DNA of 44,472 bases from Kitasatospora sp. Root107. GTDB taxonomy: Bacteria > Actinomycetota > Actinomycetes > Streptomycetales > Streptomycetaceae. A model generated the notes under the pieces. The model saw only the letters and a program-made list of their open reading frames with translations. It searched no databases and was not told the DNA's origin. Position numbers and translations under genes: made by a program. Numbering within the stretch: the stretch's first letter is position 1; each line of letters starts with the position of its first letter. The DNA is taken from contig NZ_LMCT01000005.1 of NCBI RefSeq assembly GCF_001424875.1, forward strand, positions 1-44,472, given 5' to 3'. This document shows positions 23,427 through 31,447 of the stretch, piece by piece.

Positions 23427-24620
23427 TCAGCCCTTCACGCAGACGACCTGCTTGAGCTGGGCGACCACCTCGACCAGGTCACGCTGCTGCTCCATGACCT
23501 TCTCGATCGACTTGTACGCGCCCGGGATCTCGTCCACGACGCCGCTGTCCTTACGGCACTCGACGCCCTTGGTCTGCTCCGCCAGGTCCTGCGTGGTGAA
23601 CGTCTTCTTCGCTGCGGTACGGCTCATCTTCCGGCCCGCGCCGTGCGAGGCCGAGTTGAACGCCGCCTCGTTGCCCAGACCGCGGACGATGTACGAACCC
23701 GTGCCCATCGAGCCCGGGATGATGCCGTACTCGCCCGAGCCGGCCCGGATCGCGCCCTTCCGGGTGACCAGCAGGTCGACACCGTCGTAGCGCTCCTCGG
23801 AGACGTAGTTGTGGTGGCAGCTGATCACCTGGTCGTAAGCGACCTTCGCCTTCGGGAACTCGCGCCGGACGATGTCCTGGAACAGCGCCATCATCACTGC
23901 ACGGTTGTTCTTGGCGTACTCCTGTGCCCAGAAGAGGTCACTCCGGTAGGCCGCCATCTGCGGGGTGTCCGCGATGAAGACCGCGAGGTCGCGGTCGACC
24001 AGGCCCTGGTTGTGCGACAGCGAACGGGCGACGCCCATGTGGTGCTCCGCCAGCTCCTTGCCGATGTTCCGCGATCCGGAGTGCAGCATCAGCCATACCG
24101 AATCGGACTTGTCTACACATACCTCAACGAAGTGATTCCCCCCGCCGAGCGATCCCATCTGCTGGGCGGCCCGCTCACGCTTCCACTTCACCTCGCCGGC
24201 GATGCCGTCGAAGCGGCTCCAGAAGTCGTCCCACCCCGCCGTCGCGAAGCCGTGCAGCTTCTTCGGGTCGACCGGGTCGGTGTGCAGACCACGGCCGACC
24301 GGGATGACCTGCTCGATCTTCGAGCGCAGCCGCGACAGGTCGTCGGGAAGATCCTTCGCGGTCAGCGAGGTCTTCACCGCGCTCATGCCGCAGCCGATGT
24401 CGACGCCGACCGCCGCCGGGCAGACCGCGCCCTTCATGGCGATGACGGAGCCGACGGTGGCGCCCTTGCCCAGGTGGACGTCGGGCATCACGGCGAGGCC
24501 GTGCAGCCACGGGAGCGAGCTGATGTTGCGCAGCTGCTGCATGGCCTGGCCCTCGACCGTCGAGGGGTTGGTCCACATCCGGATCGGGACCCGGATGCCG
24601 GGGACTTCGGTGTACGACAT
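23427..24620 (-). CDS. rtcB: RtcB family RNA ligase
   Basis: 397 residues. RtcB ligases join RNA ends bearing 2',3'-cyclic phosphate or 3'-phosphate to 5'-OH using GTP and Mn2+. Visible are MPDVHLGKGATVGSVI (45-60), GVDIGCGM with Asp74 and Cys77, GGGNHFVEV with His163, HSGSRNIG with His180, ISCHHNYV with His269, GSMGTGSYIV and the guanylylated His326 in ASHGAGR. All ligands are intact. The start is ATG 24620 with GGAGG 9 nt upstream. No RtcA or archease is adjacent. A 92-nt gap separates it from a candidate leader ORF with its own promoter. Confidence 0.95.
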   Translation of the reverse strand: MSYTEVPGIRVPIRMWTNPSTVEGQAMQQLRNISSLPWLHGLAVMPDVHLGKGATVGSVIAMKGAVCPAAVGVDIGCGMSAVKTSLTAKDLPDDLSRLRSKIEQVIPVGRGLHTDPVDPKKLHGFATAGWDDFWSRFDGIAGEVKWKRERAAQQMGSLGGGNHFVEVCVDKSDSVWLMLHSGSRNIGKELAEHHMGVARSLSHNQGLVDRDLAVFIADTPQMAAYRSDLFWAQEYAKNNRAVMMALFQDIVRREFPKAKVAYDQVISCHHNYVSEERYDGVDLLVTRKGAIRAGSGEYGIIPGSMGTGSYIVRGLGNEAAFNSASHGAGRKMSRTAAKKTFTTQDLAEQTKGVECRKDSGVVDEIPGAYKSIEKVMEQQRDLVEVVAQLKQVVCVKG

Positions 24621-24712
24621 GGTGAACGACCTCCAGGGGTCGGCTGGTTCCAAGCTTAGTGAAGGGGGTGCCGCGCGAAGCTTCCGGCGTGGCTCGGGGA
24701 GGTCGAGAGCGC

Positions 24713-24772
24713 TCAGCGAGCGGTACAGGGGAAGTACGGTCGCCTGAGGGAGCTGGTTCGCTCGACCCGCAT
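24713..24772 (-). CDS. Candidate 19-residue leader peptide upstream of rtcB
   Basis: Short ORF encoding MRVERTSSLRRPYFPCTAR. Its start ATG 24772 has an excellent ribosome binding site (AGGAGG, 7 nt spacing), better than most long genes here, and a promoter-like pair lies about 50-80 nt upstream. It ends 92 nt before rtcB on the same strand. The length, basic composition (five Arg) and position fit a regulatory leader peptide. It could instead be an accidental ORF after a real ribosome binding site. No homolog is known to me. Confidence 0.45.
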   Translation of the reverse strand: MRVERTSSLRRPYFPCTAR

Positions 24773-24822
24773 GGTGACCGCCTCCTCTCCTGTGTGTGGC
24801 CGCCCGACCGGGCGACGGGTGC

Positions 24823-24853
24823 TATCTAGCCACAGGGGGCAATGCCCCGGCAA
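24823..24853 (-). promoter_or_regulatory. Predicted promoter of the leader ORF / rtcB transcript
   Basis: On the minus strand, TTGCCG (24853-24848) is followed after 19 nt by TAGATA (24828-24823), close to the housekeeping sigma consensus in streptomycetes. The start of transcription would be near 24816, about 44 nt before the leader ORF. The spacing is 1-2 nt longer than ideal. Confidence 0.45.
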
Positions 24854-24868
24854 CGGAATAAACGGCGA

Positions 24869-24900
24869 CGGCCCGACGGAGCTGATGCTCCGTCGGGCCG
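24869..24900 (-). terminator. Terminator of the M16 peptidase operon
   Basis: 14-bp perfect stem CGGCCCGACGGAGC (24869-24882) with its complement at 24887-24900 and loop TGAT, 15 nt after the M16 stop. On the minus strand it is followed by TCGCCGTTTATTCC. Confidence 0.8.
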
Positions 24901-24915
24901 CTGCGACAAGACACG

Positions 24916-26301
24916 TCAGCTGATGACGGTGACCTCGCCGATGCCCAACTCCCGTACCTGGTCCGCGATCACGGAGGCATCGCCGACCAGCACGGTGACC
25001 AGCCGGTCCGGCGGGAAGGCGGCGACCACGGCTGCGGTGGCGGCGGCGGTGTCGAGGGCGGCGAGCTGCCGGTAGATCTCGGCCTGGTAGTCGTCCGGCA
25101 GGTACTGCTCGACCTGGTCGGCCAGGGTGGCGGCGACCGAGCCGGCCGTCTCGTACTTGAGCGGGGCGACCCCGACCAGGAACTGGACGGCCTCGTCGCG
25201 CTCGTCGTCGGTGAGGCCCTTGGCGGCCAGCGTGCGCAGGATGGTCCAGGTGTCCGCCAAGGCGGGGGCAGTGGAGGCGGTGTCCACCGAGCCGCTGATG
25301 GCGATCAGCGCGCGGCCGGAGCCCTCGGCGTTGGAGCGCAGCGGCTGGGCGAAGGCCCGGACGCCGTAGGTGTAGCCCTTCTCCTCGCGCAGCACGCGGT
25401 CGAGCCGGGAGGTGAGGGTGCCGCCGAGGCAGTAGGTGCCCAGGATCTGGGCGGCCCAGAGCGGGTCGTGGCGGTCGGGGCCGATCCGGCCGATCAGCAG
25501 CTGGGTCTGGACGGAGCCGGGGCGGTCGACGATGACGACCCGTCCGGCGTCGTCGGCGCTGACCGGAGCGTGCGTGCCGGCGGCGGTGGGGGCGGCGGTC
25601 CAACCGCCGAGGGTGGCTTCGAGCAGCGCGTCGAGGTCGATGCCGGTCAGGTCGCCGACCACCACGGCGGTGGCGGTGGCGGGCCGGACGTGGTCGGCGT
25701 AGAAGGACTGGACGGCGGCCCGGGTGATGTTCTTGACGGTGTCGGCGGTGCCGCTGCGCGGGCGGGAGAGCCGGTCGGCCTCCTCGAAGAGGGTTGCGTA
25801 GAGCGCCTTGGCGGCGCGGCGGGCCGGGTTGGCCTGCTCGTGCACGATCTCGTCGAGGCGGTTGGCGACCAGCCGCTCGATCTCGTCCTCGGGGAGGGCG
25901 GGGGCGCGCAGGGCGTCGGCGAGCAGGGTGAGGCCGCGCTCCAGGCGGGAGGCCGGGACCTCCAGGGAGACCCGGATGCCGGGGTGGTCGGCGTGCGCGT
26001 CCAGGGTGGCACCGGCCCGCTCCAGCTCGCCGGCGTACTCCTCGGCGGTGAGGGTGTCGGTGCCCTCGCTGAGGGCGCGGGAGAGGATGTTGGCGATGCC
26101 GTCCAGGCCGTCCGGTTCGGCGGCCAGCGGGGCGTCCAACTGGATTTCCACGGCGACGAGTTGCTGGCCGGGGCGGTGGCAGTGCAGCACCGTGAGGCCG
26201 TTGGCCAGGGTGGTGCGCTCGGGGGCCGGGAAGGCCCAGGGGGCGGGGGTGCCCGCGGTCGGCTGCGGGTGGAAGGTCATGGTGGGGGTGGGGTCGGTCA
26301 T
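24916..26301 (-). CDS. M16 family peptidase-like subunit without the zinc motif
   Basis: 461 residues with the M16 fold (LANGLTVLHCHRPGQQLVAV near 35, DGIANILSRALSEGT, GDLTGIDLDALLEATLGGW, GGTLTSRLDRVLREEKGYTYG, KYETAGSVAATLADQV). The HxxEH position of active M16 enzymes is occupied by ANILSRAL, so it cannot bind catalytic zinc there. Its conserved RLDRVLREEKGYTYG region corresponds to the substrate-binding R/Y half of heterodimeric M16 proteases. ATG 26301 overlaps the stop of the upstream active subunit by 4 nt (ATGA), so the two are translationally coupled and probably form one enzyme. Confidence 0.9.
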   Translation of the reverse strand: MTDPTPTMTFHPQPTAGTPAPWAFPAPERTTLANGLTVLHCHRPGQQLVAVEIQLDAPLAAEPDGLDGIANILSRALSEGTDTLTAEEYAGELERAGATLDAHADHPGIRVSLEVPASRLERGLTLLADALRAPALPEDEIERLVANRLDEIVHEQANPARRAAKALYATLFEEADRLSRPRSGTADTVKNITRAAVQSFYADHVRPATATAVVVGDLTGIDLDALLEATLGGWTAAPTAAGTHAPVSADDAGRVVIVDRPGSVQTQLLIGRIGPDRHDPLWAAQILGTYCLGGTLTSRLDRVLREEKGYTYGVRAFAQPLRSNAEGSGRALIAISGSVDTASTAPALADTWTILRTLAAKGLTDDERDEAVQFLVGVAPLKYETAGSVAATLADQVEQYLPDDYQAEIYRQLAALDTAAATAAVVAAFPPDRLVTVLVGDASVIADQVRELGIGEVTVIS

Positions 26302-27632
26302 GCCGCCGCCTCCTCGTCCTCGGTCTCGGCAGCGTCGTCGGTGGTGGTGGGCTCGTAGACCAGGACCGCGCGGTTGTCGGGGCGCAGCCGGGCGGCGGCC
26401 ACCGCCTTGACCTCGTCGGCGGTGACGTCGAGGACCTTGCCGAGCGCGTCGTTGAGCAGCTTGGGGTCGCCGAACAGGACGGCGTAGCGGCAGAGTTCGT
26501 CGGCGCGGCCGGCCACGGTGGTGAGCCGGTCGAGCCACTCGCGCTCGATCTGGGCCTGGGCGCGCTCGAGTTCCTCGGCGCTGGGGCCCTCGGCGGCGAA
26601 CCGGGCGAGCTCCTCGTCGACGGCGGTCTCGATCTGCTCGATGGTGGCGTCGCCGGAGGTCTTGACGTCGAGCCAGCCGAGCGAGGGGGCGCCGGACAGC
26701 CGGAGCAGGCCGAAGCCGGCGGTGACGGCGGTGCGGTCGCGGCGGACCAGGCGGCTGTAGAGGCGGCTGGACTCGCCGGAGCCGAGGATGGTGAGCGCCA
26801 GGTCGGCTGCGTCGGCCTCGCGGGTGCCGTCGTGCGGCAGGCGGTAGGCGGCCATCAACGCCCGGGAGGGGACGTCCTCCTGGACGAGTTCGCGGATCTC
26901 CTGGCCGATCACCTCGGGCAGGGCGCCGTCGCGCGGCGGCTGCTTGCCGTCGTGGGCGGGGATGGTGCCGAAGTACTTCTCGACCCAGGCGATGGTCTGC
27001 TCGGGGTCGAGGTCGCCGACGATGGAGAGCACGGCGTTGTTGGGCGCGTAGTTCGTCCGGAAGAACTCCCGGGCGTCCTCCAGGGTGGCCGCGTCCAGGT
27101 CGGCCATCGAGCCGATCGGGGTGTGGTGGTACGGGTGGCCGTCCGGGAAGGAGAGTGCGGTGAGCTTCTCGAAGGCGGTGCCGTACGGGACGTTGTCGTA
27201 GCGCTGGCGGCGCTCGTTCTTGACGACGTCGCGCTGGTTCTCCATCGAGGCGTCGTCGAGGGCGGCCAGCAGGGAGCCCATCCGGTCGGCCTCCAGCCAG
27301 AGCGCGAGCTCCAGTTGGTGGGCCGGCATGGTCTCGAAGTAGTTGGTGCGCTCGAAGCTGGTGGTGCCGTTGAGGGAGCCGCCGGCGCCCTGGACCAGTT
27401 CGAAGTGGCCGTTGTTGGACACGTTGGCCGAGCCCTGGAACATCAGGTGCTCGAAGAGGTGGGCCAGGCCGGTGCGCCCCTTCACCTCGTGGCGGGAACC
27501 GACGTCGTACCAGAGGCAGACGGCGGTCACCGGGGTGAGGTGGTCCTCGGAGAGCACCACGCGCAGGCCGTTGGCCAGGCGGTGCTCGGTGATGGCGAGG
27601 CCTCGGGTGGAGGCGGGGGCCGGGTTGGCCAT
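26298..27632 (-). CDS. M16 family zinc metallopeptidase, catalytic subunit
   Basis: 444 residues. The inverted zinc motif HLFEH (58-62) lies in GRTGLAHLFEHLMFQGS, with the third ligand Glu in the ENQRDVVKNERRQRYDN helix (131-147). The start is ATG 27632 with GGAAGG upstream (MANPAPASTRGLAITEH). No signal peptide is seen, suggesting a cytoplasmic peptidase. Related to mitochondrial processing peptidase beta and bacterial two-gene M16 systems; the substrate is unknown. It forms a coupled operon with the downstream zinc-less partner and is divergent from parC. Confidence 0.94.
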   Translation of the reverse strand: MANPAPASTRGLAITEHRLANGLRVVLSEDHLTPVTAVCLWYDVGSRHEVKGRTGLAHLFEHLMFQGSANVSNNGHFELVQGAGGSLNGTTSFERTNYFETMPAHQLELALWLEADRMGSLLAALDDASMENQRDVVKNERRQRYDNVPYGTAFEKLTALSFPDGHPYHHTPIGSMADLDAATLEDAREFFRTNYAPNNAVLSIVGDLDPEQTIAWVEKYFGTIPAHDGKQPPRDGALPEVIGQEIRELVQEDVPSRALMAAYRLPHDGTREADAADLALTILGSGESSRLYSRLVRRDRTAVTAGFGLLRLSGAPSLGWLDVKTSGDATIEQIETAVDEELARFAAEGPSAEELERAQAQIEREWLDRLTTVAGRADELCRYAVLFGDPKLLNDALGKVLDVTADEVKAVAAARLRPDNRAVLVYEPTTTDDAAETEDEEAAA

Positions 27633-27884
27633 GCTGGGTCCTTCCCGTCTTCGAGTCGTCGGTCCGGGCGGCTGGATTGCCGTTCCCTCATTGTGGTGCA
27701 ACGCGTGAGGCGCTTGGATGTGCCCGCGCCAGCAGGGCGTTCGCCACGGGCGGAAGTGGGCTCGTGGAGAGGGGGTTGACCGAGGCTGTCGGTGCGAGGG
27801 TCCACAATGGGGGGCGCCGTACCCCAGCAGCCCCCCGGACAGTTACCGAAGTACCCGTCAGAGACGTAAGGGAGCCCCGCCGCG

Positions 27885-30338
27885 ATGGCCCGCCGCAGTT
27901 CGCCCACCCCGCCGCCCGGAGACTTCGAGGAGCGCATCCTCGACGTGGACGTGGTGGACGAGATGCAGGGCTCCTTCCTGGAGTACGCCTACTCGGTCAT
28001 CTACTCCCGTGCTCTGCCCGACGCCCGGGACGGCCTCAAGCCGGTGCACCGGCGCATCCTCTACCAGGCCAACGAGATGGGCCTGCGCCCGGATCGTGCG
28101 CACGTGAAGTGTGCGCGGGTGGTCGGCGAGGTGATGGGCCGTCTGCACCCGCACGGTGACGCCTCGATCTACGACTCCGTGGTCCGGATGGCGCAGCCGT
28201 TCTCGATGCGGCTGCCGCTGATCGACGGCCACGGGAACTTCGGTTCGCTCGGCAACGACGACCCGCCGGCCGCGATGCGGTACACCGAGTCGCGGCTGAC
28301 GGCCGCCTCGATGGCGCTGGTGGAGTCGATCCACGAGGACACCGTCGATTTCGGGCCGAACTACGATGGCAGCGAGCAGGAACCCACCGTGCTCCCCGCC
28401 GCCTTCCCGAATCTGCTGGTGAACGGCGCGACCGGGATCGCGGTCGGTATGGCGACCAACATGCCGCCGCACAACCTGGCCGAGGTGGTGGCCGCCGCCC
28501 GGCATCTGATCAAGCATCCGACGGCCGACCTCGACACCCTGATGCGCTTCGTACCTGGCCCGGACCTGCCGACGGGTGGCCGGATCGTCGGGCTGTCCGG
28601 CATCCGGGACGCGTACGAGAACGGCCGTGGCACCTTCAAGATCCGGGCGACGGTGTCGATCGAGGCGGTGACCGCGCGCCGCAAGGGCATCGTGGTCACC
28701 GAGCTGCCGTTCACGGTCGGCCCGGAGAAGGTGATCGCCAAGATCAAGGACCTGGTCGGGTCGAAGAAGCTCCAGGGCATCGCCGACGTCAAGGACCTGA
28801 CGGACCGTTCGCACGGTCTGCGCCTGGTGATCGAGGTGAAGAACGGCTTCGTCCCGGAGGCCCTGCTGGAGCAGCTCTACAAGCTGACGCCGATGGAGGA
28901 GACCTTCGGCATCAACAACGTGGCGCTGGTCGACGGCCAGCCGCTGACGCTGGGTCTGAAGGAGCTGCTGGAGGTCTATGTCGACCACCGCTTCACGGTG
29001 GTGCGTCGGCGCAGCGACTTCCGCCGGCGCAAGCGCCAGGAGCGGCTGCACCTGGTCGAGGGTCTGCTGGTCGCGCTGGTCGACATCGACGAGGTGATCG
29101 CGATCATCCGCGCGAGCGAGAACGCGACGCAGGCCAAGGAGCGCCTGATGGAGCGTTTCTCCCTGTCGGAGACGCAGACCTCGTACATCCTGGACACTCC
29201 GCTGCGTCGGCTCACCCGGTTCGACCGGGTGGAGCTGGAGGCGGAGCAGGCCAAGCTGCTCTCGGAGATCGCGGATCTGACCGAGATCCTGGACTCGGAC
29301 AGCAAGCTGCGCAGCGTGGTGTCGAACGAACTCGGCGCGGTGTCCAAGCAGTTCGGCACCGAGCGGCGGACGGTGCTGCTGGAGGCCGGTGCGGTGCCGA
29401 CCACCACGCTGTCGGTGCCGCTGGAGGTCGCGGACGACCCGTGCCGGGTGCTGCTCTCCTCGACGGGCCTGCTGGCTCGGCTGGCGGACGGCGAGCCGGT
29501 GGAGCTGTCGGAGTCGCGGGCCAAGCACGACGTGGTGGTGTCGGCGGTGTCGGCCACGGCCCGGGGTGACGTGGGTGTGGTGACCTCGGCCGGGCGGGCG
29601 TTGCGGCTGCCGGTGATCGACCTGCCCGCGCTGCCGCCGTCGCCGACGCTGTCGCTGGCGGGCGGGGCTGCGGTGAGCGAGTTCCTCCGCCTGGAGGACG
29701 GCGAGCGGGTGATCGGGCTGACCACGCTGGACGAGTCCTCGCCGGGGTTGGCGCTGGGCACGGTGCAGGGTGTGGTGAAGCGGGTGGTGCCGGAGTGGCC
29801 GGCCAACAAGGACGAGTTCGAGGTGATCGCCCTCAAGGAGGGTGACGCCGTGATCGGCGCGGTCGAACTGCGCACGGGCGAGGAGGACTTGGTCTTCATC
29901 ACGTCCGATGCCCAGTTGCTGCGGTACCCGGCGGGGCAGGTCCGTCCGCAGGGCCGCCCGGCGGGCGGTATGGCGGGTGTGAAGCTGGCGGACGGCGCAC
30001 GGGTGCTGTCGTTCACGGCGGTGGACCCGGCGGTGGACGCGGTGGTGGTCTCGGTCGCGGCCGCCTCGGCGACGTTGACGGGTGGTGAGCACACCAGCTG
30101 GAAGGTCACGCCGTTCGAGCAGTACCCGCGGAAGGGGCGGGCCACGGGTGGGGTGCGGTGCCAACGCTTCCTGCGCGGTGAGGACGCCCTCGCGTTCGCC
30201 TGGGCGGGCCCGGCGCCGGCCCGTGCGGCCACGGCGGCGGGGGCTCCGGTCGAGCTGCCGGAGCGCGACCCTCGCCGGGACGGCTCGGGCATCCCGGTGA
30301 CGGGCACCATCGCGGTGGTGGCGGGGCCGGCCTCCTAG
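27885..30338 (+). CDS. parC: DNA topoisomerase IV subunit A (GyrA/ParC family)
   Basis: 817 residues. With ParE it decatenates and relaxes DNA. The breakage-reunion domain (1-490) includes RALPDARDGLKPVHRRILY, HPHGDASIYDS, and catalytic Tyr133 in AAMRYTESRL. The C-terminal beta-pinwheel region follows, with a degenerate box GRPAGGMAGVKL instead of a canonical GyrA box QRRGGKG, which favours ParC over GyrA, as does the parE gene in the same window. At the position of E. coli GyrA Ser83 it has Ala93, with Asp97 equivalent to Asp87. The start is ATG 27885 with AAGGGAG 12 nt upstream. The 252-nt divergent interval before it contains TTGACC at 27776 and CACAAT at 27803 (spacing long, 21 nt). Confidence 0.95.
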   Translation: MARRSSPTPPPGDFEERILDVDVVDEMQGSFLEYAYSVIYSRALPDARDGLKPVHRRILYQANEMGLRPDRAHVKCARVVGEVMGRLHPHGDASIYDSVVRMAQPFSMRLPLIDGHGNFGSLGNDDPPAAMRYTESRLTAASMALVESIHEDTVDFGPNYDGSEQEPTVLPAAFPNLLVNGATGIAVGMATNMPPHNLAEVVAAARHLIKHPTADLDTLMRFVPGPDLPTGGRIVGLSGIRDAYENGRGTFKIRATVSIEAVTARRKGIVVTELPFTVGPEKVIAKIKDLVGSKKLQGIADVKDLTDRSHGLRLVIEVKNGFVPEALLEQLYKLTPMEETFGINNVALVDGQPLTLGLKELLEVYVDHRFTVVRRRSDFRRRKRQERLHLVEGLLVALVDIDEVIAIIRASENATQAKERLMERFSLSETQTSYILDTPLRRLTRFDRVELEAEQAKLLSEIADLTEILDSDSKLRSVVSNELGAVSKQFGTERRTVLLEAGAVPTTTLSVPLEVADDPCRVLLSSTGLLARLADGEPVELSESRAKHDVVVSAVSATARGDVGVVTSAGRALRLPVIDLPALPPSPTLSLAGGAAVSEFLRLEDGERVIGLTTLDESSPGLALGTVQGVVKRVVPEWPANKDEFEVIALKEGDAVIGAVELRTGEEDLVFITSDAQLLRYPAGQVRPQGRPAGGMAGVKLADGARVLSFTAVDPAVDAVVVSVAAASATLTGGEHTSWKVTPFEQYPRKGRATGGVRCQRFLRGEDALAFAWAGPAPARAATAAGAPVELPERDPRRDGSGIPVTGTIAVVAGPAS

Positions 30339-30361
30339 GCATACGGTCAACCATTTACGGT

Positions 30362-30494
30362 CCAGGGGCTCGGGGAACTGCGAGGAGGTCTGGCGCGCGG
30401 GTCACACTGCAAAGTGCCTGACCACCTACGCAACGGTGACCTTTTCCGAGGTCGGCGTCGCAGTTCCCCGAGCCCCTGGTGGCTGATGCCCGGA
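30362..30494. repeat. Dispersed intergenic repeat, copy B (complete, with 21-bp inverted repeat)
   Basis: A perfect 21-bp inverted repeat: left arm 30362-30382 (starts CCAGGGGCTCGGGG), right arm 30459-30479, spacer 76 nt. The segment 30411-30494 is about 90 percent identical to copy A (7691-7774). A further partial copy of the right arm, CCCGAGCCCCTGG, occurs at about 30504-30516. It lies between parC and the next gene, starting 24 nt after the parC stop, so the hairpin may also act as the parC terminator. I recall similar GGGGCTCGGGGAACTGCG-type elements scattered through streptomycete genomes. Confidence 0.85.
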
Positions 30495-30528
30495 GCGCAG
30501 GTGCCCGAGCCCCTGGCCGGGCCGAGGG

Positions 30529-30534
30529 TAGCCT
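30529..30534 (+). promoter_or_regulatory. -10 box for a probable leaderless transcript
   Basis: TAGCCT (TAnnnT) ends 7 nt before the GTG at 30542, and no ribosome binding site lies between. This is the spacing expected when transcription begins at the start codon, common in actinobacteria. Confidence 0.5.
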
Positions 30535-30541
30535 GGCCTTT

Positions 30542-31447
30542 GTGAGCACCTGTGCAACGTTGTCGCGCGAACTGACCGAGCCGTTGGCTGCCACCGCGGC
30601 GACGGCGGCGACCTGGCTGTTGGTGGAGCAGGCCGGGCCGTGGGGCGCGAAGGCGCTGACCGAGAGCCACTTGGAGGCCGAGGTCGGGCGGGCGCTGGAC
30701 GCTGCGGCGGCGGGCACGGGGGTGCGGATCGCGCTGATCCGGCGTCCGGGGCGGCATGCGGACTGCCTGCCGACCGCCCGGCACGAGGTGATCGTGGCGC
30801 ACACGGCGCCGGGCAACTCCTGGGTGCGGCGCACTGCGGTGGCCGATCCGGCCGAGCTGCTGACGCTGGACTTCGCCGCGCTGGGCGCGGGCGTGCACGG
30901 CGGTTTCGGTACCGAGCACCGCGGTGACCCGCTGGCGCTGGTGTGCACCAACGGCCGGCGGGACCGCTGCTGTGCGCTGCTGGGGCGGCCGTTGGCGGCC
31001 GAGCTGGCGGCCGCCGGGCACGCCGAGGTCTGGGAGGTCACTCACCTGGGCGGGCACCGGTTCTCCCCCACCATGCTGGTGCTGCCGTTCGGCTACGCGT
31101 ACGGGCGGCTGACGCCGACGGGTGCCAAGGAGGTGCTGGCGGCGACCGCCGCCGGGCACACCGTGCCCGAGTTCTCGCGCGGACGCTCGTACTGGGACCG
31201 CCCGGGCCAGGCGGCTGAGCAGGCCGTCCGGGAACTGACCGGTGAGACGGCAGCGGACGCGCTGACGCTGATTCAGCAGCCGGACGGGCTGGTCGAGGTG
31301 CGGCACACGGACGGTCGCGGCTGGCGGGTCGAGGTGGTGCAGGCCGTCAGCGAACCGCCGCGCGCGGAGAGTTGCGGCAAGAGCCCGGCCACCCCGGTCC
31401 GGATGGACGTCAGCTCACTGTGCGAACTGACCGCTCGTCAGATCTGA
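30542..31447 (+). CDS. Sucrase/ferredoxin-like family protein (thioredoxin-fold Fe-S)
   Basis: 301 residues. The conserved C-terminal domain contains CTNGRRDRCCALLGRPLA (Cys ligands, about residues 137-147) and VTHLGGHRFSPTMLVLPFG, the signature of the sucrase/ferredoxin-like family, thioredoxin-fold proteins resembling plant actin-bundling/Apd1 proteins that coordinate a [2Fe-2S] cluster through Cys and His. Function in bacteria is unknown. The start is GTG 30542 (VSTCATLSREL); the frame is open back to 30479 but that part lies inside the repeat element. No ribosome binding site; leaderless expression is likely. Its 3' end overlaps the converging membrane protein gene by 38 nt. Confidence 0.85.
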   Translation: MSTCATLSRELTEPLAATAATAATWLLVEQAGPWGAKALTESHLEAEVGRALDAAAAGTGVRIALIRRPGRHADCLPTARHEVIVAHTAPGNSWVRRTAVADPAELLTLDFAALGAGVHGGFGTEHRGDPLALVCTNGRRDRCCALLGRPLAAELAAAGHAEVWEVTHLGGHRFSPTMLVLPFGYAYGRLTPTGAKEVLAATAAGHTVPEFSRGRSYWDRPGQAAEQAVRELTGETAADALTLIQQPDGLVEVRHTDGRGWRVEVVQAVSEPPRAESCGKSPATPVRMDVSSLCELTARQI

